Positions 33,550 through 43,514 are shown, numbered from the stretch's first letter. The stretch is DNA of 64,000 nucleotides from Vibrio aestuarianus (GCF_012395185.1 NZ_JAAZTU010000012.1:1-64000), one strand, 5' to 3'. Notes: generated by a model from the letters alone, not told the origin. Program-made: numbers and translations.

Positions 33550-34198
33550 GCCAGATCTTAATATCCAGTAATGAATTAATGACCACCACATTCGAATCTT
33601 TAGAGCGAGCATTCGGATTTAGAGGGGCTAGCTGAAAAGTTGGCACCTCAGCGTTGACTCCCGCCTCGACTCCTTTTTCAGAATCATCGACATAAATACA
33701 CTCTTCTACTAGAAACCCCATACTCATCGCACAATAACGAATTAAGTCTGGTTCTGGTTTCCAACTGTTCGCTTCAAAAGCAGAAAAAATACGACCTTCG
33801 AAGAAGGTATTCAAACCGCAACGCTCTAAAATAAGAACCATTTTTTCTTTAGGGGCATTAGATGCGACGCAGTACTCAATACCTTGTTGATCTAGATAGT
33901 TAAGTAATTCCAGCGCACCCTCCATAGGTAATAGACGCTGCTGAAATAAGCGGTCGAGCTCAACCCGGTATCGCTTTTCGAGCAGATCAATATCGGCATC
34001 AATTTTGGCGTACGTTCGCGTTTGAACTAAGATATCGGCTATCTTACCACCTTCAAAATGATTACGGATTTGATCAAAAGAAAGCTCAGCGCCAAATTGA
34101 TTGAATACCTCAACCAAGGCTTCACAGCATAAACGCTCACTGTCAACCAAAGTACCTTCACAGTCAAAAATAATGCAATTAATTTTTTTCTCAGTCAT
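33506..34198 (-). CDS. HAD-superfamily phosphatase (YieH / beta-PGM-like)
   Basis: The product has 230 residues. Motif I is FDCEGTLVDSE (nucleophile Asp, with Glu-Gly instead of the usual Asp-Gly, as in YieH, a 6-phosphogluconate phosphatase). Motif II is VASNAPKEK; motif III/IV is KPEPDLIRYC and YVDDSEKGVEAG. An alpha-helical cap lies at about 20-90. Probable small sugar-phosphate phosphatase; the exact substrate is inferred from the YieH-like motif only. Confidence 0.82.
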   Translation of the reverse strand: MTEKKINCIIFDCEGTLVDSERLCCEALVEVFNQFGAELSFDQIRNHFEGGKIADILVQTRTYAKIDADIDLLEKRYRVELDRLFQQRLLPMEGALELLNYLDQQGIEYCVASNAPKEKMVLILERCGLNTFFEGRIFSAFEANSWKPEPDLIRYCAMSMGFLVEECIYVDDSEKGVEAGVNAEVPTFQLAPLNPNARSKDSNVVVINSLLDIKIWLSERCGQKNEYAYN

Positions 34199-34323
34199 AA
34201 ACGCTTCCTTTTATCAGCCTTAATCTTAATATTTGGAGCATTACTTGGAATGATTGAGTTAACAGAATGGAGCGAAGGTAAGAACGGATGCGCATAACTT
34301 CCACACCCGTCACTCTTTTTACA

Positions 34324-36135
34324 TTAAATGATATTTTTACAATGAAGCGAGATTGATAAATGATTCGCCGGGGTATCGGGATAAAGATTACGTATTTCAA
34401 CAAAATCATCCAGATGATCAAGCAGAAGCTCCACGAGAGCGGGATCGAACTGGAAGCCACATTCACGCTTGAACAAACTCACTACTTTATCCAACGACCA
34501 AGCTTCTTTATAGCAACGTTCACTGAGCAATGCATCAAACACATCAGCAATCGCCGTTATACGAGCAAACAGGTGAATCTCTTCGCCTTTTTTCTGATTC
34601 GGATAACCGTCGCCATCCCAACGTTCATGATGCTCATGGGCAATAATCGCGGCCAATTTAGTGATGTCACCATCGCTAGTATTCAAAATGTTGAATCCTA
34701 CAGTAGTATGGCTTTGCATCACCCGCCACTCTTCAGGGTTTAAGTTCCCCGGCTTATCTAATATTGCCTCTGGAATCGCAATTTTACCGACATCATGCAT
34801 CGGGCTGATGATTTCGATCATCTCAACCTCGCGGTGAGTCAAGCCACATAATTTAGCCAGTAAGGCTGACAATTTGGCCACCCTTTTTACATGGTTACCC
34901 GTTTCACCAGAGCGCGTCTCTATCGCCTCGCCTAGCAAATGAATCATCTCTCTCTGAACGGTTAGAGTTCGTGATTGCAATGCGACAATCTTACGATTCT
35001 TACGAGCTAATTCTCGTTTTTGTTTCAACGTCACACTTTGCATAATAATAACGATCAACAAACCAAGAATAATACCGCTAGCGGTGACTAGAACTTGCCA
35101 ATTTTGCTCCAAATACGAAAGGGGACGGTTGATAACCACGGCATTTTTTGGCAAATCATTCACGTCAATATGATGTTTCTTTAATGCGTGATAATTAAAA
35201 ACCGGCGTTATCACGTCGCTTATTTCAATTTCATTATCCAGCGCTAAAGGGATAAAGCGATCAAGCTCGCTTAAAACCGCCAGTCCAAGCTTCTCAGAAC
35301 GACTGACATAGCCTCCCAATATATCGTCACGGATATAAAACTCCCACATGACAAAAATGGGCGCAGCACTTACCTTGCTGAGTCGATATGAAATCTCTTG
35401 ATAAGTGTGCAAAATACCTTGCTTAAGTTCAGTATTAAAATGAGAAAGCAACACCGCATCATCCGCTGAAACGGAGGCAAGAAAATGCTCGGTATCGGCA
35501 AGAGAAAGATCGTTTATCTCAATAAGCTCAATGCCGTTTAGCACACCTGTCGTCAGAGCAGAATCAAGGTTACTTCTTACCAGTTGTGAGGTATTGCTTT
35601 GATCAGAAAGATAATAAACCTTTTGCAAGTTCGGCCTTAGTGAGCGAATTAACTTCAGATTGCCCAATACATCGTCTTTTTCGTAGATAATAACGTTGTT
35701 CTTCGTCAGCTCATCCAAGGTCGCATTTGGATTATTGATCCCAGCAGCAACTACAGGGGTATCCGGATGGATAATGTTAGTAAGATGTTTGGCAATCACT
35801 AACGCGTTGTCATCAGTCACGATAACGGCATCGAAAGGATAATCTCGATATTTAACATCGAAATAGTTTTTGACCTGTGCAAGGTATTCTGGACCGTAAA
35901 CTCTTTTGGTATCGAGATATTCAATCGACAGCTTGATCGGTGTGTCACTGCCAGCAATCGTATTGTCAATCACCTTCTGCAACTCATGAGTCCATTGATA
36001 AGAAGCCTCATAAGAATGCAGCACTAACACATATTTTAGTTGCCAAGGATTTGATTGAGCCGAAAATGAAAAAAATAACGCATAGAAAGCAACGGAAATC
36101 CACTTTAGCCAATGTTGCCAGCGTGTTTTATTCAT
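34324..36135 (-). CDS. HD-GYP phosphodiesterase with periplasmic binding-protein-like sensor
   Basis: The product has 603 residues. A signal/TM segment (about 8-27) precedes a periplasmic domain of about 300 residues that resembles ABC-type substrate-binding (LVLHSYEASYQWTHEL, DAVIVTDDNALVIAK, TPVVAAGINNP). A TM helix lies at about 345-368. The cytoplasmic HD-GYP domain has SPMHDVGKIAIPE (HD), AHEHHERWDGDGYP (HHxxxDGxGYP-type) and ITAIADVFDAL, all intact. It would hydrolyse cyclic-di-GMP in response to an extracytoplasmic ligand. No linked transport operon is seen. Confidence 0.9.
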   Translation of the reverse strand: MNKTRWQHWLKWISVAFYALFFSFSAQSNPWQLKYVLVLHSYEASYQWTHELQKVIDNTIAGSDTPIKLSIEYLDTKRVYGPEYLAQVKNYFDVKYRDYPFDAVIVTDDNALVIAKHLTNIIHPDTPVVAAGINNPNATLDELTKNNVIIYEKDDVLGNLKLIRSLRPNLQKVYYLSDQSNTSQLVRSNLDSALTTGVLNGIELIEINDLSLADTEHFLASVSADDAVLLSHFNTELKQGILHTYQEISYRLSKVSAAPIFVMWEFYIRDDILGGYVSRSEKLGLAVLSELDRFIPLALDNEIEISDVITPVFNYHALKKHHIDVNDLPKNAVVINRPLSYLEQNWQVLVTASGIILGLLIVIIMQSVTLKQKRELARKNRKIVALQSRTLTVQREMIHLLGEAIETRSGETGNHVKRVAKLSALLAKLCGLTHREVEMIEIISPMHDVGKIAIPEAILDKPGNLNPEEWRVMQSHTTVGFNILNTSDGDITKLAAIIAHEHHERWDGDGYPNQKKGEEIHLFARITAIADVFDALLSERCYKEAWSLDKVVSLFKRECGFQFDPALVELLLDHLDDFVEIRNLYPDTPANHLSISLHCKNII

Positions 36136-36200
36136 GTATTTTTCTCTTCAATAAGCCACGGATGATGTTTGCAAACATCATACCTAGCCATCACGATAAC

Positions 36201-36713
36201 CTATTGTTCTATATATACATTATTACTAAATTCGTGATCGGTGGACCATTTTTTAAGTAATAAAGCTGCAAAATTTACCGAATTACCAAATGCATGTTTA
36301 TCCAACATCACAAGATCGGAAACCAAAATTTCATCGTCACTATGGGTAACTAAGCCCGCCGCCACCGGCTCACCTTGGTGAAAGCCTAAATACAACTCAC
36401 ACGGCTGTGCATAAATGATCTGAGTAAAAAATTCGATAATATTGGCTTTGTCTTCCTCATTAGCCCATAGGCTAGCTTGTAAAACTGCAAACCAAATTGT
36501 CTGACGATGAAAATCAACCAAGTACACATCATCAAGCAAGCTTTCATCTAGAGCTTTCTCTGACGCTTCTAGCAAGCGGTAACTTCGTCCAACGAGCGCT
36601 TCTTGATACAAACTCCGCCCCTGAAGGCTTTCTTGAGTCGGAAACTCCACATCAACTTGGGAAAATAGCCACTGATTTTTAATTGCCGCCACATTAGGTA
36701 GGTTATTTGTCAT
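36201..36713 (-). CDS. Conserved hypothetical protein, possibly GNAT-like
   Basis: The product has 170 residues and no signal peptide. The segment LYLGFHQGEPVAAGLVT followed by DDEILVSDLVM resembles the central strands of a GNAT acetyltransferase, but the acetyl-CoA loop (Q/RxxGxG/A) is not visible. The N-terminal half is helical. It may be a degenerate acetyltransferase-like protein. Function unknown. Confidence 0.6.
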   Translation of the reverse strand: MTNNLPNVAAIKNQWLFSQVDVEFPTQESLQGRSLYQEALVGRSYRLLEASEKALDESLLDDVYLVDFHRQTIWFAVLQASLWANEEDKANIIEFFTQIIYAQPCELYLGFHQGEPVAAGLVTHSDDEILVSDLVMLDKHAFGNSVNFAALLLKKWSTDHEFSNNVYIEQ

Positions 36714-36799
36714 GATGATCTTCTTCTTTTCATTATTGCAGGCAGGATACTAACCAACCCCTTGTGCGACAAGTAATTCCTAACAGTACTGCAATTAAA

Positions 36800-36944
36800 T
36801 ATCCTCTTCCTACTTGAAGATGTAGCGGTGTTGGCTGCGTTCGTTTGCCCCTATCACTAGCCTGTCTATGCTTATGGGGATAAACCTTGTCATTGCAACA
36901 ACCAGTATCACCGCAGCTTCAATTAGGAAAAAAATAAAGGGTAT
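36800..36944. repeat. Degenerate ERIC-type repeat
   Basis: It shares the outer segment CTTCCTACTTGAAG, the TGTTGGCTGC stretch, CTATGCTTATGGGGAT and the closing CCGCAGCTTCAA with the full copies at 15523 and 58128, but is diverged and about 15 bp longer. It occupies the 422-bp gap between the 36201-36713 gene and yghU, which has no other feature. Confidence 0.7.
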
Positions 36945-37135
36945 GAAATTGTAGGCATTCAATAATTCGCAGCAGCAATATATACTTTTGGACCTCAAAT
37001 AAGGCATGCTCTACTCTTAACAGCAATAAATTTTGATCCACATTGCGGATGATTCAAAACCAATAGTGCCAGTGTTATTTGTTTTGAAAGCCGGTAACAA
37101 AAGCACATTTGTAGGTTAATCATAAATAGGGAAAG

Positions 37136-37996
37136 ATGATGAGCAATAAATACACACCACCGAAAATCTGGGTTCATGATACAACTGGCGGTAATAAGTG
37201 GGCTAACATTAACCGCCCTGTTTCAGGTTCAACCCATGACAAAGCCTTGCCTGTAGGAGCACACTCTTTACAGCTTTATTCCCTCGGAACACCTAACGGA
37301 CAAAAGGTGACGATTCTTTTGGAAGAACTGTTAGCTTTAGGTATCAAAGAAGCTGAGTATGACGCTTATTTGATTAACATTGGCGAAGGCGATCAATTTT
37401 CGTCTGGGTTTGTTGCTGTCAACCCAAACTCAAAAATTCCGGCTCTAGTTGATAAATCGGCTGAGGAAGAGATTAATGTCTTTGAATCCGCATCAATTTT
37501 AGTACATTTAGCAGAGAAATTTGGTCAGTTTTTACCTAAGGCTGGCAGTGCTAGAACTCAAACCTTTAATTGGCTTTTTTGGGCACAAGGTTCAGCTCCA
37601 TTTCTAGGTGGTGGTTTTGGGCATTTTTACGCTTATGCCGATGAAAAAATGGAATATCCAATCAATCGCTTCGCAATGGAAGTCAAACGACAACTCGATG
37701 TTTTGGATAAACAATTAGCAAAGCATACCTATATAGCCGGTGAAGAGTACACGATAGCTGATATGGCTATATGGCCATGGTACGGTAATTTGGTACTCGG
37801 CAATCTGTACGATGCCGCTGAGTTCTTGCAAGTTGAAACTTATACGCATGTGATGCGTTGGGCAAAAATGCTTGCAGCAAGAACTGGAGTGCAACGTGGT
37901 CGCTTGATCAATCGCTCACAAGGTGAAGAATGGGAACGAGTACCAGAGCGACATTGTGCACAAGACATCGATAACGTATTAACATTACGACCATAA
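37136..37996 (+). CDS. yghU: Disulfide-bond oxidoreductase / glutathione transferase YghU
   Basis: The product has 286 residues. The N-terminal extension YTPPKIWVHDTTGGNKWANINRP (partly diagnostic) precedes a thioredoxin-fold GST domain with LYSLGTPNGQKVTILLEEL and NPNSKIPAL, then the helical domain with YTIADMAIWPWYG. This is the YghU/YfcG nu-class, which binds two glutathiones and reduces disulfides. GGGAAAG precedes tandem ATGs; either could start. It is a cytoplasmic, single-gene unit. Confidence 0.93.
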   Translation: MMSNKYTPPKIWVHDTTGGNKWANINRPVSGSTHDKALPVGAHSLQLYSLGTPNGQKVTILLEELLALGIKEAEYDAYLINIGEGDQFSSGFVAVNPNSKIPALVDKSAEEEINVFESASILVHLAEKFGQFLPKAGSARTQTFNWLFWAQGSAPFLGGGFGHFYAYADEKMEYPINRFAMEVKRQLDVLDKQLAKHTYIAGEEYTIADMAIWPWYGNLVLGNLYDAAEFLQVETYTHVMRWAKMLAARTGVQRGRLINRSQGEEWERVPERHCAQDIDNVLTLRP

Positions 37997-38092
37997 TTAG
38001 GCTAACTCATACACGTGGTCGAACTTTTTTTGACCATGCGATTTCAAATTTATTTTTGGTGAGTGAATCGCTATAAAAACTAAGGAAGTAAA

Positions 38093-38563
38093 ATGAAAAA
38101 GTTACTGTTAGCTATCGGCCTATCAAGCTTGCTTGTGGGCTGTTCAGATAACGAAGTGGGTGACGTAGGCTTGGGCTGGTTCACTTTAAAAGACATAAAA
38201 ATCGGTCAGTTAAAAGATGACGTTGTCACCGGTGTTACTTGTCATATTGCCTCTATCGAAGCAGATTTAAGCCTTTCGGATCCAAGTGACAGCTCAATTT
38301 CATGTCGTCAAACGGGTGAAATCACACCCGAGATGATCGCAAAAATTGATAAGAGTAAATCTGGTGAAGTGGTATTTAAACAGTCAAAAAGCATTTTCTT
38401 TAAGACGATGAAAGTAAGAAGAATTTATGATCCAGAAAATCAGACGCTTCTTTACCTTTCCTACACAACCAAAGAAACTGACGGCAGCTTTAAGCATAGC
38501 CTTTCCACGGTGCCGTTATGGGGTACTCAAGCTTATATCGCTCAACCTGAAACGGCTCAGTAA
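38093..38563 (+). CDS. creA: CreA family protein
   Basis: The product has 156 residues with an N-terminal signal segment ending LLVGC (lipobox-like). The conserved CreA body follows: LKDIKIGQLKDDVVTGVTCHI, ISCRQTG, VFKQSKSIFFKTMKVRRIYD and LLYLSYTTK. Two Cys residues may pair. Function is unknown despite wide conservation. Here it lies alone between yghU and gsk. Confidence 0.88.
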   Translation: MKKLLLAIGLSSLLVGCSDNEVGDVGLGWFTLKDIKIGQLKDDVVTGVTCHIASIEADLSLSDPSDSSISCRQTGEITPEMIAKIDKSKSGEVVFKQSKSIFFKTMKVRRIYDPENQTLLYLSYTTKETDGSFKHSLSTVPLWGTQAYIAQPETAQ

Positions 38564-38621
38564 GCAAAGTTTGGGTAGCGTTTATTCATCTCTTAACCCG
38601 AATCGAGGTTAAGCAAATCAA

Positions 38622-38659
38622 CACACATAGGTGACCAAGGATTTGGTCGCCTATGTGTG
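38622..38659 (+). terminator. Long hairpin between creA and gsk
   Basis: CACACATAGG (38622-38631) pairs with 38650-38659, and GACCAA pairs with TTGGTC inside it, giving a 16-bp stem with one mismatch and a 4-nt loop. No T run follows, so it may be a factor-assisted terminator of creA or a gsk leader structure. Confidence 0.55.
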
Positions 38660-38727
38660 CAATAAAATGAAAGTAATATTTCATTTTTGTGATAACATAC
38701 GGAAAATTTTCAATTCCATTTTTCAAC

Positions 38728-40032
38728 ATGAAATTTCCTGGACAGCGTAAATCTAAGCATTACTTTCCTACCCATGCTCGTGACCCTTTGGTCAATCAAA
38801 TTAAACAAACTCCGAAGCTACATCGTCCGACGATAGTCGGTGTTGGGCAGACTATTGTTGATATTGAAGCTCGCGTGGACAACGAATTCTTAGAAAAATA
38901 TCAATTGAGTAAAGGGCACTCTTTGGTATTAGAAGAAAGCAAAGCCGATGCACTTTATGAAGAGTTAGTGGAACGAGGTTTAATTACCCATCAGTATCCG
39001 GGAGATACTATTGGTAATACTCTGCACAATTATTCGGTCCTCGCCGACAGTAAATCTGTATTGTTAGGCGTTATGTCGAAAAATATTGAAGTGGGGTCAT
39101 ACAGTTACCGTTATTTGTGCAGAACTTCTTCACGAATGAACCTTAACCACCTTCAAACGGTTGATGGCCCTATCGGACGTTGCTACACCTTAATTTCGGA
39201 TGATGGAGAACGAACTTTCGCCATTAACGAAGGGCACATGAATAAACTTCGCCCAGACAGTATCCCTAAAGAGGTGTTTGAAAAAGCGTCGGCTTTAGTG
39301 GTTTCTTCATATTTGATGCGCGGAAAACCAGAAGATCCAATGCCTCTAGCAGTGAAACGTGCTATCGAGTTCGCTAAAGAAAAAAACATTCCTGTCGTGC
39401 TCACCTTGGGCACTAAGTATGTGATCGAAGGCAATGCTAAGTGGTGGCAAGACTACATTAAAGAAAATATTACTGTAGTGGCGATGAATGAAGAAGAAGG
39501 TGAAGCGTTAACTGGCGAGAAAGATCCCTTACTCGCCGCCGATAAAGCACTCGAATGGGTTGACCTTATCCTCTGTACGGCCGGGCCAGTAGGTCTTTAC
39601 ATGGCCAGTTACACCGACGAAGAGTCAAAGCGTGAAACCGAGTTACCACTGCTGCCAGGCAATATTGCAGAATTCAATAAATATGAATTTAGCCGCGCAA
39701 TGAGGAAACAAGATTGCGATAAACCCGTTAAGGTCTATTCGCATATCGGCCCTTATTTGGGTGGACCATTAGAGATCAAGAACACCAATGGTGCGGGTGA
39801 TGGTGCGTTATCTGCATTACTGCATGATATGGCGTCTAATAGCTACCACCAGCGTAATGTGCCTAACTCAGCCAAACATGATAAGCCTTACTTAACCTAC
39901 TCTTCTCTTTCACAGATCTGTAAGTACGCAAACCGTGTGAGCTATGAAGTACTAACCCAGCATTCTCCACGTTTATCGCGAGCCCTGCCAGAACGTGAAG
40001 ATAGTCTAGAAGAGGCTTACTGGGACCGTTAA
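38728..40032 (+). CDS. gsk: Inosine/guanosine kinase
   Basis: The product has 434 residues from ATG 38728, the start conserved in E. coli Gsk (MKFPGQRKSKHYFPTHARDP). It is a PfkB-family nucleoside kinase. Motifs: TIGNTLHNYSVL, DGPIGRCYTL and the catalytic NTNGAGDGALSALLHD. It salvages guanosine and inosine to nucleotides. An in-frame extension upstream is not supported. A hairpin at 40047-40070 follows. Confidence 0.95.
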   Translation: MKFPGQRKSKHYFPTHARDPLVNQIKQTPKLHRPTIVGVGQTIVDIEARVDNEFLEKYQLSKGHSLVLEESKADALYEELVERGLITHQYPGDTIGNTLHNYSVLADSKSVLLGVMSKNIEVGSYSYRYLCRTSSRMNLNHLQTVDGPIGRCYTLISDDGERTFAINEGHMNKLRPDSIPKEVFEKASALVVSSYLMRGKPEDPMPLAVKRAIEFAKEKNIPVVLTLGTKYVIEGNAKWWQDYIKENITVVAMNEEEGEALTGEKDPLLAADKALEWVDLILCTAGPVGLYMASYTDEESKRETELPLLPGNIAEFNKYEFSRAMRKQDCDKPVKVYSHIGPYLGGPLEIKNTNGAGDGALSALLHDMASNSYHQRNVPNSAKHDKPYLTYSSLSQICKYANRVSYEVLTQHSPRLSRALPEREDSLEEAYWDR

Positions 40033-40046
40033 CACTATCACTTTGT

Positions 40047-40070
40047 AGAAGCGGTGAATCAGCCGCTTCT
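40047..40070 (+). terminator. Terminator-like hairpin after gsk
   Basis: AGAAGCGG and CCGCTTCT form an 8-bp stem around an 8-nt loop; the following sequence is pyrimidine-rich (CTTATGCTTT). Confidence 0.6.
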
Positions 40071-40281
40071 CTTATGCTTTGCCTTCTAAGAACATTTCCC
40101 CACCAAAACAAATTTGCTAACCCTCTATATTATCTCTCTTTTTTATACACAGTTTCAGATTGAGACATCTTGTTACACACGCTATAGTATTCATATTGAG
40201 TTAAGTATTAGAATCTATACGTTGCCAAATGCGTAACTCATAAGCTTTCCCCATTTCTGCTTAGGCTAGGGTGTTTTATCT

Positions 40282-42000
40282 ATGTCGTTACCACAGGACG
40301 AGCTTTTAATTACCGACTACGACAATGATGTTTTAAATCAACGTTTAGTCCATATCTTCGATTTTTTTAACGAAGGTCTATTTTATATGGGCAACGATGA
40401 CACAATGATGCTCTATAACCCTGATTTTTATCATCAATTTGGTATTGAAAGTGACACGCTGACGTTTTCTGATTGGCTTAGTCTTGTTCATCCTATGGAC
40501 AAAAAACTTCTGCAACACCGAGTCGATGAACATATCATTACTGAAGAGTCAAGAGCCACCGTTCAATACCGAGTAAAGAAAACCAATGGTCAATATATAT
40601 GGCTAGAAGGAAATGCTGTCACCAAAACCATTGACGGTGAACATTTTATGATTGGTAGCCATAAAGATATCTCCGACCAAAAACTGATGGAAGACTATAT
40701 TCATCAGGCGGCTTTTTTCGACAGTGCATCAGGGCTATACAACCGTAGTAAGTTACTACTTGATATCGATGAGATCACCAATAAAAATGCTGAATCTTAT
40801 GCCTTAATCTACATTCAGCTCGACGACATCAAGTCCTATTTAAACCAGTACGGTACAGATATTGTTAAAGATCTACTCAACCATGTCGTCAGCGCTTTGC
40901 ATGAATTACCGGATGAATTGGCTGACTTTTACCGTATCCGTTCTGATGATTTCGCTATTTTGCTTAAAGGTAATCATCAATACGATGAGCTAAAACATAT
41001 TTGCTCGCAGATCATGAAGCATTATTCGAAATCAGCGACTGAACATGGGCATCTTTATGGTAATGATATCAGTATTGGTGTGTTACCTAGTCTAGACAGT
41101 ACCTACCAGGCAGAAGAGCTAATTAACATCGCATCCAGAACCTGTCAGTTTGCTAGTGCTAAAAATAACTCACGAATTGAGATTTACAGTGGGCGGATCC
41201 AAAAAAGTGTCGATCGCTTCTTCTTCATTGAACGCGGGTTAAAAGAAGCACTGAATCAACGCTCTCTTTCCGTCAAGTTTCAACCCATTATCAACGCACA
41301 ATCAGGCAAGGTTTCAAGCTTTGAGGCGCTAGTGCGTTGGCGTTCATCCGAATTTGGCGAGATCTTTCCTGATGAATTTATCCCAGTGGCAGAAAAGAAA
41401 GGATTAATCGTTGATTTAGGCTATTTTGTGTTTGAAAAAGCCTGTGAGTTTATTGGTCGTTATAACAAGCAAAACGGCGTCGATATTCGCGTGAATATCA
41501 ATGTTTCTGTTCTGCAGTTACTCAACAGTAACTTCCCGAATAACATTTTAATTATGGCAAAGACTGCCGATGTACCTCCCTCTTCCATTATGTTAGAGCT
41601 GACGGAAACCGTGATCTTAGATGGGGATAAGAATGCGTTGAATCAGCTTCATTCACTCAGTGAAATGGGCTTCTTGCTCTCTTTGGATGATTTTGGCGCT
41701 GGTTTTAGTTCTCTCAACAGCTTTTTCGATCTACCACTGAATCAAATAAAAATTGATAAGACTATTGCCTGGAAAACGCAAACCAACCACGCATCAGAGC
41801 AATACCTTGAGTTTCTGATCCAATTATGCCGTTCAAACAATGTCGACATTGTCATTGAAGGCATTGAAACCGCTGATATGCACCAAAAATTCAAAGAGAT
41901 GGGAGCAACTTACCTGCAAGGTTATTGGTTCTCCAAACCGCTCTCTCTTGCCAGTGCAAGTCGTTATACTTTAGGCGCTCTGAGCACAAATTCAGTCTAA
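40282..42000 (+). CDS. PAS - degenerate GGDEF - EAL cyclic-di-GMP phosphodiesterase
   Basis: This 572-residue soluble protein has a PAS_3-type domain (about 25-140: VKKTNGQYIWLEGNA, GSHKDISDQK), a GGDEF-fold domain whose active loop is RSDDFAIL (inactive as a cyclase), and a full EAL domain (about 315-560) with EALVRW, INVS, ELTETV, DDFGAGFSS, KIDKT and EGIE. Catalytic ligands are present, so PDE activity is expected, likely gated by the PAS domain. A bidirectional terminator follows immediately. Confidence 0.92.
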   Translation: MSLPQDELLITDYDNDVLNQRLVHIFDFFNEGLFYMGNDDTMMLYNPDFYHQFGIESDTLTFSDWLSLVHPMDKKLLQHRVDEHIITEESRATVQYRVKKTNGQYIWLEGNAVTKTIDGEHFMIGSHKDISDQKLMEDYIHQAAFFDSASGLYNRSKLLLDIDEITNKNAESYALIYIQLDDIKSYLNQYGTDIVKDLLNHVVSALHELPDELADFYRIRSDDFAILLKGNHQYDELKHICSQIMKHYSKSATEHGHLYGNDISIGVLPSLDSTYQAEELINIASRTCQFASAKNNSRIEIYSGRIQKSVDRFFFIERGLKEALNQRSLSVKFQPIINAQSGKVSSFEALVRWRSSEFGEIFPDEFIPVAEKKGLIVDLGYFVFEKACEFIGRYNKQNGVDIRVNINVSVLQLLNSNFPNNILIMAKTADVPPSSIMLELTETVILDGDKNALNQLHSLSEMGFLLSLDDFGAGFSSLNSFFDLPLNQIKIDKTIAWKTQTNHASEQYLEFLIQLCRSNNVDIVIEGIETADMHQKFKEMGATYLQGYWFSKPLSLASASRYTLGALSTNSV

Positions 42001-42026
42001 AAGCGAGGTCATCAATGACCTCGCTT
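42001..42026. terminator. Bidirectional terminator
   Basis: AAGCGAGGTCAT and its exact complement ATGACCTCGCTT form a 12-bp stem around CA. It lies between convergent genes ending at 42000 and 42041, with short T-rich flank on the plus side. Confidence 0.85.
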
Positions 42027-42040
42027 ATTTACATGATCGA

Positions 42041-42760
42041 CTAATCGTTTTTCAACACGACACGAGCATTATGCGCTTGCACAGGACGGTTATTATTGCC
42101 CATCATCGAGTTCAATACATTTTCTTGCTGCTGAGACAATGTTTGAGCATGTTTTAACACCAACCAGCGTACACCTTCGCTGCACGGTGGCGTCGTTAAC
42201 GAGCCATTAAAACGATAGTATTTATTCAATTTCGGAAGTAACAAGTTAACATCGAACTCATCTGTTAACGTTACACTCTTGCCGCTTGTTGGCAGGTTTG
42301 AAGCTAATTTGGCAAGCTGTTCATTTTGTTGGCCTACTTCAAACATCACAGCGAGAACCGCTAGGTTCCCTGCATTGTCGGCATGGACGAAGTGCGCTTC
42401 CAACGGATATTGTTTTCCCTTAATAAGGTTTTCCGATGGTGTATGGAAATGAAATTGCTTTAGTTCAAAATCGACGCCATCAAGAACCATATGGTTATCA
42501 CCTGAAACCGAAGCCTGTAAAGTGTGACCATTGTTGGTTAATGTGGTCACTTTCCCCGAATAGTGAATATCCAAAGGTTTTAAATCAGCCTCAAGCGCAC
42601 GAGTAACATCAATCGGACTTTGATTTTTGCCCACTTCACAAGTTTTCGAAACGTGTCCCCAATGTTCTGGCCCATGCTCTCCCTCATACCCCCAATCCGA
42701 TGCTTGTGCCATACCTGCAAAACACACCACCATCGACGCGACTAAACAATGTTTTTTCAT
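42041..42760 (-). CDS. Periplasmic alpha-carbonic anhydrase
   Basis: The product has 239 residues with a signal peptide ending GMAQA (about 20). Alpha-class motifs: KNQSPIDV, zinc ligands FHFHTPSEN and EAHFVH, YRFNGSLTTPPCSEGVRW, and a Cys pair (TCEVG and PPCSEG). It interconverts CO2 and bicarbonate in the periplasm. It is a single gene. Confidence 0.95.
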   Translation of the reverse strand: MKKHCLVASMVVCFAGMAQASDWGYEGEHGPEHWGHVSKTCEVGKNQSPIDVTRALEADLKPLDIHYSGKVTTLTNNGHTLQASVSGDNHMVLDGVDFELKQFHFHTPSENLIKGKQYPLEAHFVHADNAGNLAVLAVMFEVGQQNEQLAKLASNLPTSGKSVTLTDEFDVNLLLPKLNKYYRFNGSLTTPPCSEGVRWLVLKHAQTLSQQQENVLNSMMGNNNRPVQAHNARVVLKND

Positions 42761-43056
42761 TCTTATTCCTTTAATTTTGGTTCACAATAACAGCTAAACA
42801 GAAGAGCAACTATTTAACGTTTAGAGATGCTATCGTCTATGCAATAAATCTCTTAATTGGCGCATCATACTTAACTATTTCATTGAATTGTGCAGTGAAA
42901 AATAAAGTTGCCAGTTAACCATTTCACATACGCTAAGCTTGGTGAGGATTCTAAGCTGGTGATAAAGATCCAATAACAGCGGTTCTGGTACTAAGATAAA
43001 AACCAGTTACAATGTGCGCCCTATTCAATGTGCACACCATTTAAAGAGATCCAACC

Positions 43057-43500
43057 ATGCAGCGCGACTACGCTTACGAATGTTTAAACACCATGCCACG
43101 CGAAGAACTGGAAGAATTTAGCCTTCGCATGCTTCATCGCCTGGTTCCTGAAACGATGATGAATGAGCTATTTACTTTTGAGCAAGAAGAAGTGGAAGAT
43201 GAAGCACGTTTGCAAGCTGCTCAATTTGACGCCATGCTCCGTATGCACGCCATCGCGTTAAGTGAAATACCTGCGCTCTTTTCTGATTCAGATAATGCCA
43301 ATCAAAATAGTGAAAGAATGATCCGGCTCGTGCTGTGGCATTTCTATGCGTTATCATTCTGCCTCGAAAAAAGTATTACCCTATCGGTTCACTGTGCTGA
43401 AGTTGAAAATATTCTTCGCCAACGTCCAACGGATGCCTTTGCTTGGTCTAAAATACTCACCGACCTACTGTATCGTTACGCCGATTTAAATGCCCAATAG
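43057..43500 (+). CDS. Conserved hypothetical alpha-helical protein
   Basis: The product has 147 residues, acidic and helical, without a signal peptide or membrane segment (MPREELEEFSLRMLHRLVP, FEQEEVEDEARLQAAQFDAML). Coding character and an AAAGAG site before the ATG support expression. No family function is recognised. It is convergent with an XRE-type regulator gene, with a shared hairpin between them. Confidence 0.65.
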   Translation: MQRDYAYECLNTMPREELEEFSLRMLHRLVPETMMNELFTFEQEEVEDEARLQAAQFDAMLRMHAIALSEIPALFSDSDNANQNSERMIRLVLWHFYALSFCLEKSITLSVHCAEVENILRQRPTDAFAWSKILTDLLYRYADLNAQ

Positions 43501-43514
43501 CAGCACTGGTTGTG

